A DNA stretch of 64,000 nt, taken from Bryopsis sp. KO-2023. Its lineage: Eukaryota; Chlorophyta; Ulvophyceae; Bryopsidales; Bryopsidaceae. The stretch lies in contig BSYQ01000005.1 of the NCBI GenBank assembly GCA_030272585.1, forward strand, positions 3,472,001 to 3,536,000. Reading direction: 5' to 3'. The position numbers and the translations under genes are program-made. Below, in pieces: positions 46,611 to 59,433 of the stretch (position 1 is its first letter; each line of letters opens with the position of its first letter). The notes below the pieces were generated by a model, which saw only the letters and a list, made by a program, of their open reading frames with translations, was not told the DNA's origin and did no database searches.

Positions 46611-47613
46611 TCAATTTGCCGATCATGATGATTAAACTTGGGTTTCTATTTCAAGAAATAAAGGGAAGGGGTGAATTTTTTTTATTTCCTGTTTGCAGTG
46701 TGTCTTGTTTGGGTTATGTGGCAGCACCATCAGTGGGGATGGATGTTGTAATGATATTTTTTCTTTTTCAGATTTTTTGTGCTGTGTAATCGCTTCCAGA
46801 GGAAATTCCAACGAGCAAGATGGAAGGAAACATCAACTCCAGAATTATGAAAATATAGATAGAATCTCCATGCATCAAATCAATCTGGACTCAAATTCAC
46901 CTAGAGAGGTGCATCCATTCCACACAACCTGCATTTTTTTGTGAGGCTTGCCATCGAATGATTGACAGTGTCAATCGAGGCAAGGTCCTCTGGCTGATTC
47001 AACCCCACATGCCAATACATGCCAGATCTTGCGGTGGTGTGCATACCCCAACTGACAAAAAACCCCAGGTTACAAAATGAAAAATCTTCACAAAAAAGAA
47101 AAAAAAAATCATCATAAAATAGTACATCTGCAATTTCCCGTACCTGCACAATCCCTCCCTCCCACCCACCCACCCATCTCAAAAAATGCAACCCTCAAAA
47201 ACCATACAACAAATAATGATACACCAGAAACGTACTTTTTTTCTTCCCTTTTCCATTTTTTTTTTCCTTTTTTTTCGTTTTCCCCCTTTTTTGGTTCCCA
47301 TTTTTTTGTTATTACCCCCCCCCCCCCCTTCTTTTTCAACAAACAGTGCCACCAACATATCGAAAGTTGCTTAGAGAAATATACTTATAAGGACTTCCTT
47401 GCTGTTGCTACATCCCACCCACCCTATGCATCAATCCCCAAAAATTTTCCGTTGGTCAGCTGGCATTTCTCCTTCCCCCCCTCCCTCCCTTTTTTCTTTT
47501 TTGCTCAACATTTTGGTGAGCGACATTCTCTTTTCCGAGGTTCCTCTTTGCTTTTTCTCGCTTCTCATAAATAACTTTTTTTTCCATTTGATCTCAGATT
47601 GACCAGCCGATAA
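46611..47613. other. Intergenic, convergent 3' flanks
   Basis: 3' flanks of the small coiled-coil gene (plus) and the GTPBP gene (minus), with long pyrimidine runs at 47230-47500 including a C run near 47320. No gene is supported. Confidence 0.5.
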
Positions 47614-50600
47614 TCATTCCTCAGCCAACACTGTTCTTTCCACAACCCCCACCCCTGATAGATTTCCACCCTCCGACCTGTCCCTGACGACGAACCTCAG
47701 CCCTTCCTGCACCCATTCCGGCCGTTTCGAAAAGCGAAACCTGACTCTAGCAACACACCACGGGACCCCTTCCTCCACCTCCTCCGTCTGAACTGCGGTG
47801 ATCACAGCCGTGGCGGCTGATAGAGATGCAGGCAGCAAGCTCAAAGCCCCGCACCCTTTGCACTTCTCATCCAGGATTTCCTCCATGCACACCACGCTGG
47901 CGGATTGCCGGATGCTCCCCATGTGAATCGTCGTGGTGAACATAGGCTTCTTCTTGGAGCTTTTCCTCGACGGCGGAGCCAACCCCCTCAAATCTTGAAA
48001 AGAACCCCCCCCTCCGGATTGAGAATCGCTCCCGGAGTCGCAATTTTCGTCGACCGGAGGCCATTTCCCGGATAGCAACCCTCTCGCAGGCCAGTGACCT
48101 CCCAAAAGAACCATTACCGCATCGAATTCCCAGACGGTCACCATGCTCAATGCAGAATCCAGCAAAACCGTCCCTTTTAGCGAACTCGTGGTTGGCGAAG
48201 GGGGTGCGGGGATGGGACACCCTCTCTGGCTGGACATCGACATTCCTAGACATTTCCCATCGACCTCCGATTGAGTCGATGAATGAGGACGTATCCGAAA
48301 CCCTTGGTCGTTATTGTCTGTGCTATTTTTAGTGTCATTGCTGTCTTGACTTTTCTTGGTGCTTGGGGGGGCTGATTGCTGGACTGCTGGATCGGCCTCT
48401 GGCGCCATGTTGCCCAGAGAGAGCTCTTCCGACAGCAATTCTTGTTCGCACTCCGACTGGGATGTGCTGGACGATTTCACGTTGATCGCCAGAGTTGCGG
48501 TTTGACCAGCTTTCACCATTTTGACCGGGACTTGACACCGTTGTATGGATTCTATCAGGACGGGGGTGAATTTCCCATCATTGTCGGGCCCTAGATTCAA
48601 CTCCTGACCGATCGTAATGCTTCCTGGTGAAAGAACCCCCAAAAAAAACAAAACGACTTTTTACCAACATCTGTTGCCATGCAGGATTCAGAAAAAGCCA
48701 AGCTCAGTGTGTGATTTTCAATTCTATATTTAGAAACCCTTAGTTTTAAATTCGAAGCAAATCCTGCACACAATACAGTGGGGGATGCAGAAATGTTAAC
48801 GAGGTTGAGGAAGAATCGCTGATTTCAGTCCGTCTGACAGAAACGCACTGTCAAATAATCGAATGACCTCGAAATGTAACACCACAAAGTCCCAGATTCA
48901 CGTTTTTTTTCTTCCAAACAGTTTTTATTTTCTGGCCTCCCCCACATACATACCATCGACTGCTGTTCCTGACACCACCATTCCGACGCTCTCCAATTCA
49001 AAAGTGTGGTCGACCGCGAAATGAGACAAGCCATCGCTTTCCAACTCGGTGCTCCCTTCGTCCGATAAACTCTGGCTGAATGAATCCGCTCTTTGGATGG
49101 GCATCGGCTGTAGCCCCCGCAAAAACGCATGCAATAGATGCAAGCCTGCCACACATTTTCAACTAGATCAATCGCCCTAAGAAAAAATTGCCAAACACAA
49201 TACCAAAAAGAAAGAAAAAAAAATTGCCGAACGAATACCCAGCCCCAAAACGAAGATTTCAACCACAAAAACTCCTGTACGTCATTTTTGGTGGCGACAA
49301 ATCTAAAAATAGAAACGCTTTCGGACGAAACATCGAGAAAGTGCGTAGTAAACATAGAACATGTGATGAAAATTCGTGGCTGCTTTCTTTCTTACCGCTG
49401 CCTGTGAAATTTGACACTGGAAAGATGGGTATCGATAAAGGGACGTAGTGCTCAAACACATCCCCTGCTTGTTGCCGGGTCCCAGAAATTATATCAGCAA
49501 ATCGTTCAGCATCCGTTTCGGTAGCCACCACCTCTATGACAGACTGCAAAGAACAATATCACACCCCCCCATCAACATCCCTTTTTCATGAGTTTTAAAT
49601 CTTTATTATTTTGCTTTTCGTTGTTTTTTTGTTTTTTTGGGGGATGTGTGCATGTTTTGTTGATGGTTCTGTAGACTTTTTAAGCTGTGCGTTTTTATAT
49701 TATTATGGTAGAAGCTGCTGTCAATAAACCACACTCTGGGTGGTGATTTTGGGGGACTTTATTGACCGATTGATTTGCGATCTGCTGTGTCGAAGGAGGT
49801 CCATGAGCCTGTCCATAGCTTTTTGAATGCTTAGCACGATTCCATCTTTCCGAAAAGATGGACCAAACTTTGCTTCCTCACAGATTTCAGAACAGAAACA
49901 GAAATTTAAATTCGACTTCCGTTTCGAACTATTCTTCGTGCATTCCGTTTTTCAAAAAAAATATTTGCAAACTCGGCTCTTGCATCGCTTTTTTAAGGCG
50001 ATATCCAGACTTATGGTCAAGGGGTGGGCTGCTCCAGGGGAAAATTATTTCCAAGGCAGTTTTGGCTCAAAAAACGGCTTGCCACAGTGTTGGGGCTCCC
50101 ACAGAATATATTTGTCATTCCATCGGCTTGTGCTCCACATCAACAAGGGCATATTCTTGAATATCGTTTGGAAACGCCGCAAAATGAAATCAACGAGCCA
50201 CTTATTTTTTTAAGTTTATTCTACTTTATTCCCCACCTGCTCCTCTGTCCACTCCACCCCCACTCTTTTCATCAAAGCCACGTCAGCTCCACGTATCAGC
50301 TCCGTCAATTTGCTCTGTACGTTTTGTACTTGAGCGGGGGAGGCGACATCGATCTTCGTGAAAACCACGGCCACTGGGATGTCCAAGGCAAGCGCCACGG
50401 CCAAATGCTCCCTGGTGACTTTCCCAATGCCAGAAACCGTAGAAATACAAAGAACCACGTAGTCTGGTAGCATCGATGTTAAACCTGCACACAGCCGATG
50501 CTCTACATATCAAGATATGCTGTTTATTTTTCATTTTTCTATTTCATTTTTTTTCATTATTTTTTCATTTATTTTGGGGGGGGTAGGGTTCATTTTTGGG

Positions 50601-53531
50601 TAGGGTTCATTTTTTAGTTTCTTTTTTCTTTTTTTGGGGGGGGGCATGGCTGTTGTAGTTGCAGAATCGAGAGCACCAGAGGCCAAAAAAATATCAATAC
50701 ATACAACTTGATGTGTGGGTGCGTGGGTTATATAACCACAAATAATGCATTTCGCAGAGCCACACTCACCATAAAAAGCAGTTTTTAGATATTTTTCATG
50801 CCCTCCCATATCTATGAAATGAATCTGGCGGCTGGCCGCCGTCCCGATTTCTGCCGGAGTGAAGGCAGAGACGCCCGCGTAGTTCAAAACTCGTCCCTCC
50901 TCGTCATACCCCAGGAGCTCTTCGTTGATGCTGGACGTCCTGCCGGATTCTATTTCGTGTTTGTGTTTCAAAACATTGGTTCTGGCGCTCCCCAAGCCGT
51001 TGTCCAGAAGAGGCCTTCCTCCGGAGCCGTGTGTCAAAACAGCGATCAGAGTGCTTTTCCCGGAGTCGATTGTCCCCGCAACTGGAGAAAAAAACACGCA
51101 AGAAAACAAAAAAGAATGTTCATCTTGGATTTATCCGGAAAATATATATATATGTTTTCTTTTTGAAGGAAGAGAGTGTTTTTCTTGGAATTATCCGGAA
51201 AAGAATTCAAGAAAGAGAAAGGAGAAAGGGAAGGGGATCATCAGGTATCTTTTTTTTTGGTCTTTTTTCCCATTAAACTTTTATTCTGACCGAAGCGACG
51301 TGTACATGCTTTAAAAAAAATGCTTTCAAAGAGAGAGAAACATCTGTTTGGGATTGATGGGTCGTATTCTCTACTGGCAGGCAAACTTGGCGATTCACAA
51401 AATTTAATTCAAACACCACATTTGGAAATTATTTTTTTTTGGAAAAAAGAGAGGGGGGGGGGAAGAAATTGGGGGAGGGGGAAAGCAAAACCCCATAGTG
51501 TTTCTTCATATACATCCCAGGTATCTCCTTCAAAAATAAACAAAAATGAACTTTCGCCACGCTTACCCGCTATTCGTAGATCCACGGCCGTAATATTATC
51601 GTTTACTTCTCGTTTGACTTCAACTATTGCACATTTTTTCCCAGAGCTCCCCGGTAAATATTCCTTGACTTTGGTGGTTGCTTTCAAACTTTTTGCCATC
51701 TGCCTGGCCACAGATAGAGAGCCCTCCAAATGCTCCGGTGTTAACCCCAAGCAATATCCATCATCTTGAACCCCTGTCGCAGCAATTGCCAACGCATTTT
51801 TCTTCTAAAAACTTGCAGCGGTGCAGCAGGATCTTTCCCTTTCCCTGCTTTCTCAGGTTTTGTTTCTCCTGAAACTTTTTGTGTAACTTTCCCCCCCCCC
51901 CCGCCAATTGTGGTTCTGTGGGAGTTTTCTCATGGACATCACCAAAACTAGACAGTATTTCAAATAGAAAAAAAAAAAAAAAACAGATCGTCGCTGCAGT
52001 TTGTATTTCGCACACGAGAATGCACCGACCAAACCCTTCTTCCGTGAAAGAAAAAAAAAAGAAAAAGAAAGGAAGTGTTTTAGTCAGACTTGCAAGAAAA
52101 TCAAATTTCCACGATCCAAAAAAAACTCTGCATAGTTGTGCCAAAAAGCTGGGAAACGGATTGAATCGAAAAAAAAGAAAGAAACACATCCAAGGAATCA
52201 CCTATGTAATATTCGCAACTTCCACATCCTTCCGTTAGCCGAAACTGCATTTGAGTCACCTGCACACATAAATCCATTTTAAGAAAAATTGAATATTGAC
52301 TCCTACACTCCAATTCATTTCCCCACCCCACCCCTTCCAAAAAAAAACAAAAGAAACAAAAAACGAAAAACTCCAAAGTTTTGTCCCCACTTCCTTTTCA
52401 AAACAATATGTGTCCCACAATATCAAAACAATTTTTTTTTGGGGAGAAAATTCTCCAAATATTGTTTCTGCTTGAATCAAATCGATTTAATTTTGAAAAC
52501 TTTACTCATCGATTCATAGGCAAGCGAAGTGGACTCAAAGTTTCAAATTCAACCAAGAAACAGCAGACAGCGAAGAGATCGATTTAAACTTGAAAAAAAA
52601 TAAAAACACCTACGAGTTGTTGAAAGCGTATCGGATTGGGTTCTTTTAACCTCTGCTTGTACTCCTTCCATCCATGTTCGACTTCTGGTTCTAGATGCAG
52701 CACCCCCGGCTCCCTCCGAGTGTTTTCCTCTTTCACTTTTCTTTTCATTTCAAGATCATCGGAGCTGCTGGAATCCCTTCTTTCGACTTTGGACCAGCCC
52801 TTCCTGATGTCGAGGCAAAAAGAGAAAGAGTGGAACGTTTTTCCACCGACAATTATTGTTATAATTTTATTTCTTTGGATACGATCGAGCAAGCAGCAAT
52901 GAAACGACACTGCCTGCTTTCCTTGATTGTGTGTGTTTTTTGCGGGCATCCTTTCCCCCCCCTCTATATATGCCACACGAAAGATTTAATATTTTCGGAA
53001 ATGAAATATCAGGGATTTTTCGTCAGTTCTCTTCCGGATTTTTTCTTCTTTTTTTTTGGGGGTCCTAAAAAAAGGATTCGAAAAAAATATATATTTTCCA
53101 GCTTTTCAATGTCACCTTATTATTACTCCTAATGTTTTTTAAAAAAGGCCATCAAAAGGAAAGAGAGATGCTCTAGATTAAACAGATTTTACTCCAAATT
53201 CCACCTTCATTCAAATTATTGGAGAACAAAGACTGCATTTTTTTCTTTTGGAAAGTTTACAGAAAAAAACTGGAGTAAAAAACGACATTTCTGGCGTCAA
53301 ACTCAGCAGTGCCGAGGTTAAATCTTAGCGTTCCATTCCCAGCGCACCGCCAACGATGTTATTCTTGCAAAAAGCAAAAAGCACAAAAAGCATCCAGAAA
53401 ACGTACTTGCGACAGCGACCCCCTCCTCGCTTGGGCGGTTTGGTGGTAGGCAGAGGCGGCGCTGTGGCTACCCACACCGTAGGTTTTCGCCTGGAGCCCA
53501 GGTCCAAATCTCCAAAGTCCCCATCGAACAT
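47614..53531 (-). CDS. GTPBP1/GTPBP2-family translational GTPase
   Basis: Members are EF-1A-like GTPases linked to ribosome rescue and mRNA surveillance in the cytoplasm. Nine exons on the minus strand: 53531-53407, 52803-52614, 52260-52202, about 51806-51567, 51081-50770, 50484-50237, 49543-49396, 49145-48954 and 48623-47614. Exons 1-4 give the family N-domain (HGWKEYKQRLKEPNPIRFQ, RLTEGCGSCEYYIG, SLSVARQMAKSLKA). Exon 5 has the P-loop GTIDSGKST, HKHEIESGRTSS and the G3 motif FIDMGGHEKYLKT. Exon 6 has the G4 motif FTKID. Exons 8-9 give the beta-barrel domains (ESVGMVVSGT, GSITIGQELNLGPDNDGKF, GSIRQSASVVCMEEI, RFRFSKRPEWVQEGLRFV). Exon 9 carries long Ser/Gln-rich insertions absent from animal members. 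The exon 3/4 border is approximate. Confidence 0.93.
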
Positions 53532-53881
53532 CGCGACCTTCGGGCTTCTTACAAATTCTACCAAACCCGTGACTGAAAGACAACGCACTCCGTTGCACGC
53601 TAAACCAGCGCGCAACGGCGATATGCTCGTCCCCGCCTTGCCGTAATGTGACCCTGCTCTTTTCACGAACAAGCGTTTCTTTCGCGTCCTTCGCAAGAAA
53701 CCACGCCACGCTTTTTTGCGCCAAAGATTTTGCAGCACGACAGTACAGAATCAACTCTGCGAATGTGACGGGGATCTACTGGGAATCGCGCGACGGTTTC
53801 TTCTGCCACCCCACTGCCCACCCCTCGAATGTAACGCACACCGCTGCAAGTCAGACCACCACCACTACCCACCAAAAACAA
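53532..53881. promoter_or_regulatory. Divergent promoter region
   Basis: About 350 bp separate the GTPBP start (minus, 53531) from a plus-strand ATG at 53882. Such a short gap implies a shared bidirectional promoter. No individual element was identified. Confidence 0.4.
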
Positions 53882-54010
53882 ATGGCGGCGGCGCAAGAAA
53901 CAAACGATCAGCTGATCCCTCCATCTTCTTCGTTTGCTACAAAAAAAAACGCCCTAGGAGACCTGAAATTCTCTTCTAGCAGGCTTCTTTTTCGCGCGAC
54001 AATACCACAG
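53882..54010 (+). CDS. Putative first exon of a plus-strand gene
   Basis: An ATG opens 43 codons (MAAAQETNDQLIPPSSSFA ... FRATIPQ) that end exactly at a strong donor (ccacag then gtacgt) in phase 0. Possible continuing exons include a frame near 54440-54500 (IPLSKDIELLDRLREMSEKK), but the junctions are not established. It may be the 5' end of the gene followed at 54802-56867. Confidence 0.45.
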
Positions 54011-54801
54011 GTACGTTGCACCTCCATCGCAATTTTTGCGGAACAAGCCTAGCCGCGTTCAACGCAAGTTGTGCCCGCTTTGGATCGTTGAAAGTGACTC
54101 AATTTCGAACTAGACAGGCAGACTTTGATTCCAAGCATCGACTTGTTTGCAAATCAGACCCCCGTTTTATCTGTCGCTGGTGTGGGGACGAGACCAGGGG
54201 CCTCCAGCGATTGCACGATCTTAAAAATGTCAGTCTCGTGAACTCCATGTACTACCATTCAGCAGACCAGACAAACCCCGTAACTCACCATTAGCCAGTT
54301 CTTTTAATCAACCAATCAATACAAAACAGCAGGTCCGTCATGATTTTTTTTGCCAGTTTCGCCTCATCCTTCGCGAAACTGACCTTGGACGATCGACGCA
54401 AATCCGTGTTTAAAAAAACGCAAAAGCAAAAGTGAAAAAGAGATCCCTCTTTCAAAAGATATCGAGCTCCTTGATCGGCTCAGGGAGATGTCTGAGAAAA
54501 AGGAATGCACATGTCTTGGCCGCCAGTCTCGTCATTTAATCGCAACCACTTGTGGAAAATGGCGGCTGAACTCTGACGATGCCAACGTCCATATAAAAAA
54601 AATCAATTGGATGGACTTCGACTTCGAAGTTGACCTCCAAGCTCCATTAGTATCCAGGACGGTTAGAGCATTGCTGGGGGGGGGGGCGGGGGGGGGTCGA
54701 GAAACTCGGAGGTGTCGTTTGCACATAGCTGTGGTTTTACGTTTCTTTTCGATCACTGTTGGGGGAAATAGACTGTTGGGCATCACCCAATTCCACACGC
54801 C

Positions 54802-56867
54802 ATGAGCGAATTGCAAATCCGGGAAAGACTGCGCAAAGCGCACAACGCGCTCGCGACGCTCATGGGTGATTTAGCATTCGACGAGAAGTGCGCAATAGGC
54901 TCTGCCTGCTCGCAACGAAAATCTAGTGACCTTCCTCTTGTCAGCGAATGCAAATCAGCATTGCTCTTATGTCCATCATAAAACATGTCTAGTTTGAGAC
55001 ATGTAATTTTTGGTTTGGTTTGGTTTGGTTTGGTTTGAGACAATACAAGCGCATCATAAAAAAATCGCCACTGGTGCAGGAATTCGATTGTACGTTTGAG
55101 GTTATGGTGAATAGAATTGATCTTCCGTGAGCACTCAGATTGTATTGGACATGAGTGATCAAGAGGAAATCGTCAAGCGGCCATGGTGAGCCGGCGACCA
55201 TTTGAATAGGAAGTAAATTTCGTGTGGGCGGTATGCGCTGAGCGAAAGCGAATCGGTGTGTGACGCAGGGAGCAAGATGAGGAAGCGCTGTTGGCAGCTA
55301 AGGAGGAGCAAGCTCGACGCCAAAAGCAGTTAGAAGAGCAAGCCAAAGCGGATGCCTTTAGGGAAAAGATCGAAAGGAAAGCAAACACGGTAAGACTGCC
55401 ACACCCCATCGAACCATTTTGAGTACGTCCGTAGGTTGTGCAGACTTCTTTCGCTTCAGCAAAAATAGAGTTCTAGTCTGATCGGCTCGAACCCACCTTC
55501 AAACCTGGCTGGCCAGCAATTGCACAGAAAATTTTATCCGTGCAAAGTTTTTTGAAGCACACGGATATTTGTAGATCGCCGTTTGCATTCGACGTTTCCT
55601 GGCGGCGTGCGAAGCTATGGAGGCGGAGCGAAGACAGCAGCGCAGACAAGCACAATCGCAAGGGCAACAAAAAAAGAGCAAAAAGGCGAAGAGCGGAAAG
55701 AAGAAAGGCAAAAGCTCGCCGCTGGTGAGGTAGCGCGATGGTGATGTCCTTGCCAGAAGGACATGTAGCGGGATGTCTGAGGAGGGTGGGATGTGTGCTG
55801 CAGGCAGACGCGTGGAAAGCATTGCTGGATGACCTGGATGAAAAAATAAACAAGCAGAAAAGGTAACCAACCAATTGGCTCTTCTCCAACGGGATATTCC
55901 TTTGGGGAAGTTCGATTTTGAGGGAGTCAATCTGTTTCGCTCAACTTGTTGCGTGTCTGTAGCCTGTTTTCGACCCCCCAACACAAAAGCACGTCCGCTG
56001 TGAGTGATTCAAGTCCTTTGCAGGTGTTCCTTGGAAGATATTTATCGTGGTGTAATGAAAATGACGGAACCTGAACACCAGGTACAACCTCGAAATGCCT
56101 CAGGGTTTTTGTTGGGTGAATCAGGCGGTTGCAGGTTCTGTTTGAATCTTAGTGTGCTTTTGCCAGATGCTGTGGGCAATGGTCGTCACCACCCCAGCCA
56201 AGACTTTTCCAAAAAAACAGATGAATGAGGTCATGTGCACAATCAAAAACTCTTTCTTCCAATCCGTCACAGCACGTGATTACAGAGCCCCAAAAGTAAG
56301 CAACCCTAGCAAACTCTTGGAAAGTTTAGAAAGGAGATCCAAACACACATGAAGTCTGTTCAAAGACGAACAAAATGTTAGGCATGATGCGTCATCCAAC
56401 TTGACCAACTTTTTCAGGACCAACTTGAAAACATCTGGTCCTGGTTTCTGACCTGTGCAGAAGCAATAGATGGTGGCGAGCACACATAGAATAACATATC
56501 GTATATGTATACTATACAGTTGTGCTGTCCTGGTCTATCTTTTCTTTATTTTTCCCTCGTGATCTTATGGTGTTTCTCTTATGCTGATCAGATACCTGAC
56601 GCCTGTCGGCGTGGAGCACAAAACACTTTCCGAGATAACGGTCTTCCAGCTGTTGCCAGCTTTGAGTCAGGTAATAAGATGATGAAGATCTGCTTGCTCT
56701 ATCCCAGGCCGGGGTCAAGCGAAATTCTGTGTTACTGATCTTCGCCGGTAACAACTCCGACAGGTTTTACTGTGGAGGAAATGTTTGGAGCGGGGTACAC
56801 AATAAAAGAGCTCAAGGAATGCGGTGCAAGAATATCGAGCAAACTGAAGGATGCACAAATCACATGA
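54802..56867 (+). CDS. Unrecognised multi-exon charged/coiled-coil protein
   Basis: Exons from 55139 on are phase-consistent: 55139-55185 (IVLDMSDQEEIVKRPW), 55269-55389 (EQDEEALLAAKEEQARRQKQ ...), 55577-55727, 55804-55862, 56021-56081, 56168-56295, about 56592-56671 and about 56764-56867. A likely upstream exon starts at 54802 with SELQIRERLRKAHNALATL. The protein has a Glu/Lys coiled coil, an IQ-like stretch (TIAVCIRRFLAACEAM), and a very basic run (KKSKKAKSGKKKGK). The C-terminus has two related units (GFTVEEMF, GYTIKELKECG) resembling the short Ala-Gly-Tyr/Phe-x-x-x-Glu-Leu repeats of some protist proteins. No family is assigned. The middle exons at 56168 and 56592 are less secure. Confidence 0.5.
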
Positions 56868-58393
56868 CGCTGTTTTGTTTTGGTCCCTTTTCAGACAGGA
56901 AAATATAGCCAGTGGCTGCAAATAGGTTGTGTTTCTGCACAAAGAAAAAACAATTATTTCTTCTGCCATGTTTCAAGAATCCAAATTCTCTTTCAGAGAA
57001 AACCCCAAGTTGGGGTTGTTTTCCCATGCAGATGCTTATCCACAATTTAGACAAAAGAAGAAGCATCAATGAAACCAACCACCATCACCCCCCTTACAAG
57101 GGGCCAATCAATTGATCACCTGCTTCATGATGCCTTTCCTTTCCTTTCACTTCAACGGAATACCCTTTTTTTAAGAGACACACCACTTCAAATATGTATC
57201 GAGGGGTCAAGATTCCTCCTTGAAACTAATAGGTCACATCCTCTGATATTGATGCGATCAATTTGATGGCAACAAATCTTGAAACATGGAGATTCATCAC
57301 TGACCCATGCAAAACCAAAAAATGATTTTTATCCGGAACCAAACCCAAGATTGCATTAAAATGATGATGAAAAGTAGACATGAATGTCTATGGACAGTTC
57401 GGTGAGAAATCAAAAAGGTGGAAAAGATAATTATATGCGGTGGCATATATTATCCTAGAGTGAGTGGGGAATCGCTTAAATGGCCCGTGCGTTCTAAGCT
57501 GGGTCAAAACACTCTGTCAGAGTTTTTTCCCCTTTCTTGTCGTTTGTGTTTAACGACGTTCAGAAACCCACCCTAGTTTTCTTCGCTAAAACCAAAACTG
57601 CAAACGTTCAAATCCCACCCACTCTTCGTAGACCCCCCCCTCTGTGCTTCTATGTTCCTTCCTCAAAAGCTATGCAGAAGAAGTTGCAATAGCTCAGATT
57701 CCAGAGAATCGATATCAATGGATGAGGCTACGCTTTGTATCTCCTGGTCTCATTGTTGTATTGCCAGGGTTGACTTCACGGTTGTTTAACCGTAAAGACC
57801 TTCACTTTCTCTCTACGGTCAGAAGTTGAGGTATTTAAAAGGTGATTCTCCAGGGCAAGGACGGGAAGCCAGAGACAGAGACGATTGCTTGGTGGCAGAG
57901 ACGTTTTGGCAAAGGATTATCGGTCGAGCAAGTGCGTTCAGTGCGTTCGATATTGTGCCCTTGTTGTTCTGGTGCAATTTTTGGACGACAGGATTCTTCG
58001 AACGTGGTCGAAGACGCGCGACTGTAAAGCGGTTGGTAGAAAAAAATGGGTGCTTCTCCATACACAATCGTTTTTCCAGCGACCTGTGAAAAATAGGCGG
58101 CTCCTCCGTCGGTGACTCGTTTGTGTTTTTCACTTTGTAGGACAGGCGATGGCCATGAGCCACGGCCATGGTCGAGAGAGTGTCTCAGCAGCCCGAGATA
58201 GAAGTCGCATCTTTTTGTTACTGTGTCCCGTGAACGCCTAGCCAAAGACTCCAGAAAACACAAATAAACAATCCAAGCCCGGTGCTCAGTGTACCTAGGT
58301 AATAAGTCTGTTTCAACACGACGCACTTGGCTTACGATTCAGTTTGCTTTCATCCTCAGGTTAAACGGAACAAGACGAAAGGGCGGGGTGCAC

Positions 58394-58531
58394 CGTCGCC
58401 AAGTGGCGACGAAAGGAAGTTAAGACACCAGTGGGTTTTCAAGGAGCCAGTAAGTTTTCAAGGAGACAGTAAGTTTTCAAAGAGAAAGTGAGTGTTCAAG
58501 GAAAACAGTAAGTTTCCAAAGAGAAAGTGAG
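58394..58531. repeat. Hairpin followed by 19-20 bp tandem repeats
   Basis: A perfect 7-bp stem (CGTCGCC/GGCGACG, 58394-58411, loop AAGT) is followed at 58429-58531 by five units of 19-20 bp of the form CAGTAAGTTTTCAAGGAGA. Every full unit carries GTAAGT, GTGAGT or a close variant. Confidence 0.8.
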
Positions 58532-59184
58532 TTTTTTTCAACAAAGAATCAGAAAATCACCGAATCAAGGAAAAACCAAAGTGTTATCATAAAAATGTTT
58601 TCATGAAACTATCCTTTTTTTTTCTTCACTGTGGGGCCCCCGCAAAACCCTCGGAATTTAAAGACCGCTTTTGTACACCATGGTTCGCTGGGTGGGCGCC
58701 GGGAGGCCCGGGGGTCCCACGGAGGAGAAAAAAATCCAAACAATATTTTGAAACCACCCTCAATTGTTTTCTTATTTTCACTGCCAAATTTGTTTTTTTA
58801 AACTAAGAAAAAAAAAAGAAACCCCCTGAAAAAGCAAGAATAAAAAAATGCCTTTATTGTAATAAAATAATGTGTTTGAATCCCTATAAGTAAATAAGGA
58901 AGTAAACAAACAAAAAAGTAAACAAACAATAAAAAGTAAAAAAACAAAAAAAAAAACAGAAAAGATAAATATAAAGGTTCCAGTCCCTGAAATAATGAAG
59001 GAATGATAAACAAATTACAAAAATTTCCATTGCCTTTTTAATGCGAAAAATAAATCCTGTCGTGTTTGCCTGTTGTTTTGCTTGTCAATTTGCCTGTCAA
59101 TTTTTTGTGACACTGTGGTGTAACCCTCTTTGCATGACTAACAAAATGAGTCACAGATCAGGTGGTGGTGAACACCTGCAGCGC

Positions 59185-59202
59185 AACCCTAACCCTAACC
59201 CC
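59185..59202. repeat. Short telomere-like (CCCTAA)n run
   Basis: AACCCTAACCCTAACCCC, about three units, inside ordinary sequence; too short to be a chromosome end. Confidence 0.8.
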
Positions 59203-59377
59203 TGCCACAAGCAGCAAGATCCCTTTCTGAAAGGTTTGTATGTGCAGTGCACATTCACAACGGTTTCTTAACCACTGATTGGCCAGACATATAATTGTAC
59301 AGTGAGCACCGGTGCTGGACCATAGTTGATGTTTCCAAAGACCTTTGAAACCTTAATCGAGCAAACGGCTCTCCCCC

Positions 59378-59433
59378 AGGCATGGAATTCTGGTGGATCG
59401 GTCAGACCCAGGGGTTCGACTCCCCTGATGCCT
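59378..59433 (+). pseudogene. tRNA-like minigene lacking an anticodon arm
   Basis: AGGCAT (59378-59383) pairs with ATGCCT (59428-59433), forming an acceptor-like stem. A perfect T arm, CAGGGG/CCCCTG around TTCGACT, includes the B-box GGTTCGACTCC, and upstream lies a D-arm-like TGGTGGATCGGTCAGA. Only 56 nt separate the ends, and no anticodon stem fits between the D-like and T arms. It is either a tRNA relic with the anticodon arm lost or a tRNA-derived short element. Confidence 0.55.

Noticed and set aside
58429-58531. CRISPR-like array
   Set aside because: The units are contiguous 19-20 bp tandem repeats without unique spacers, in a eukaryotic genome.
59185-59202. Telomere repeats
   Set aside because: Only about three CCCTAA units, internal to normal sequence and followed by the LacZ gene; not a chromosome end.
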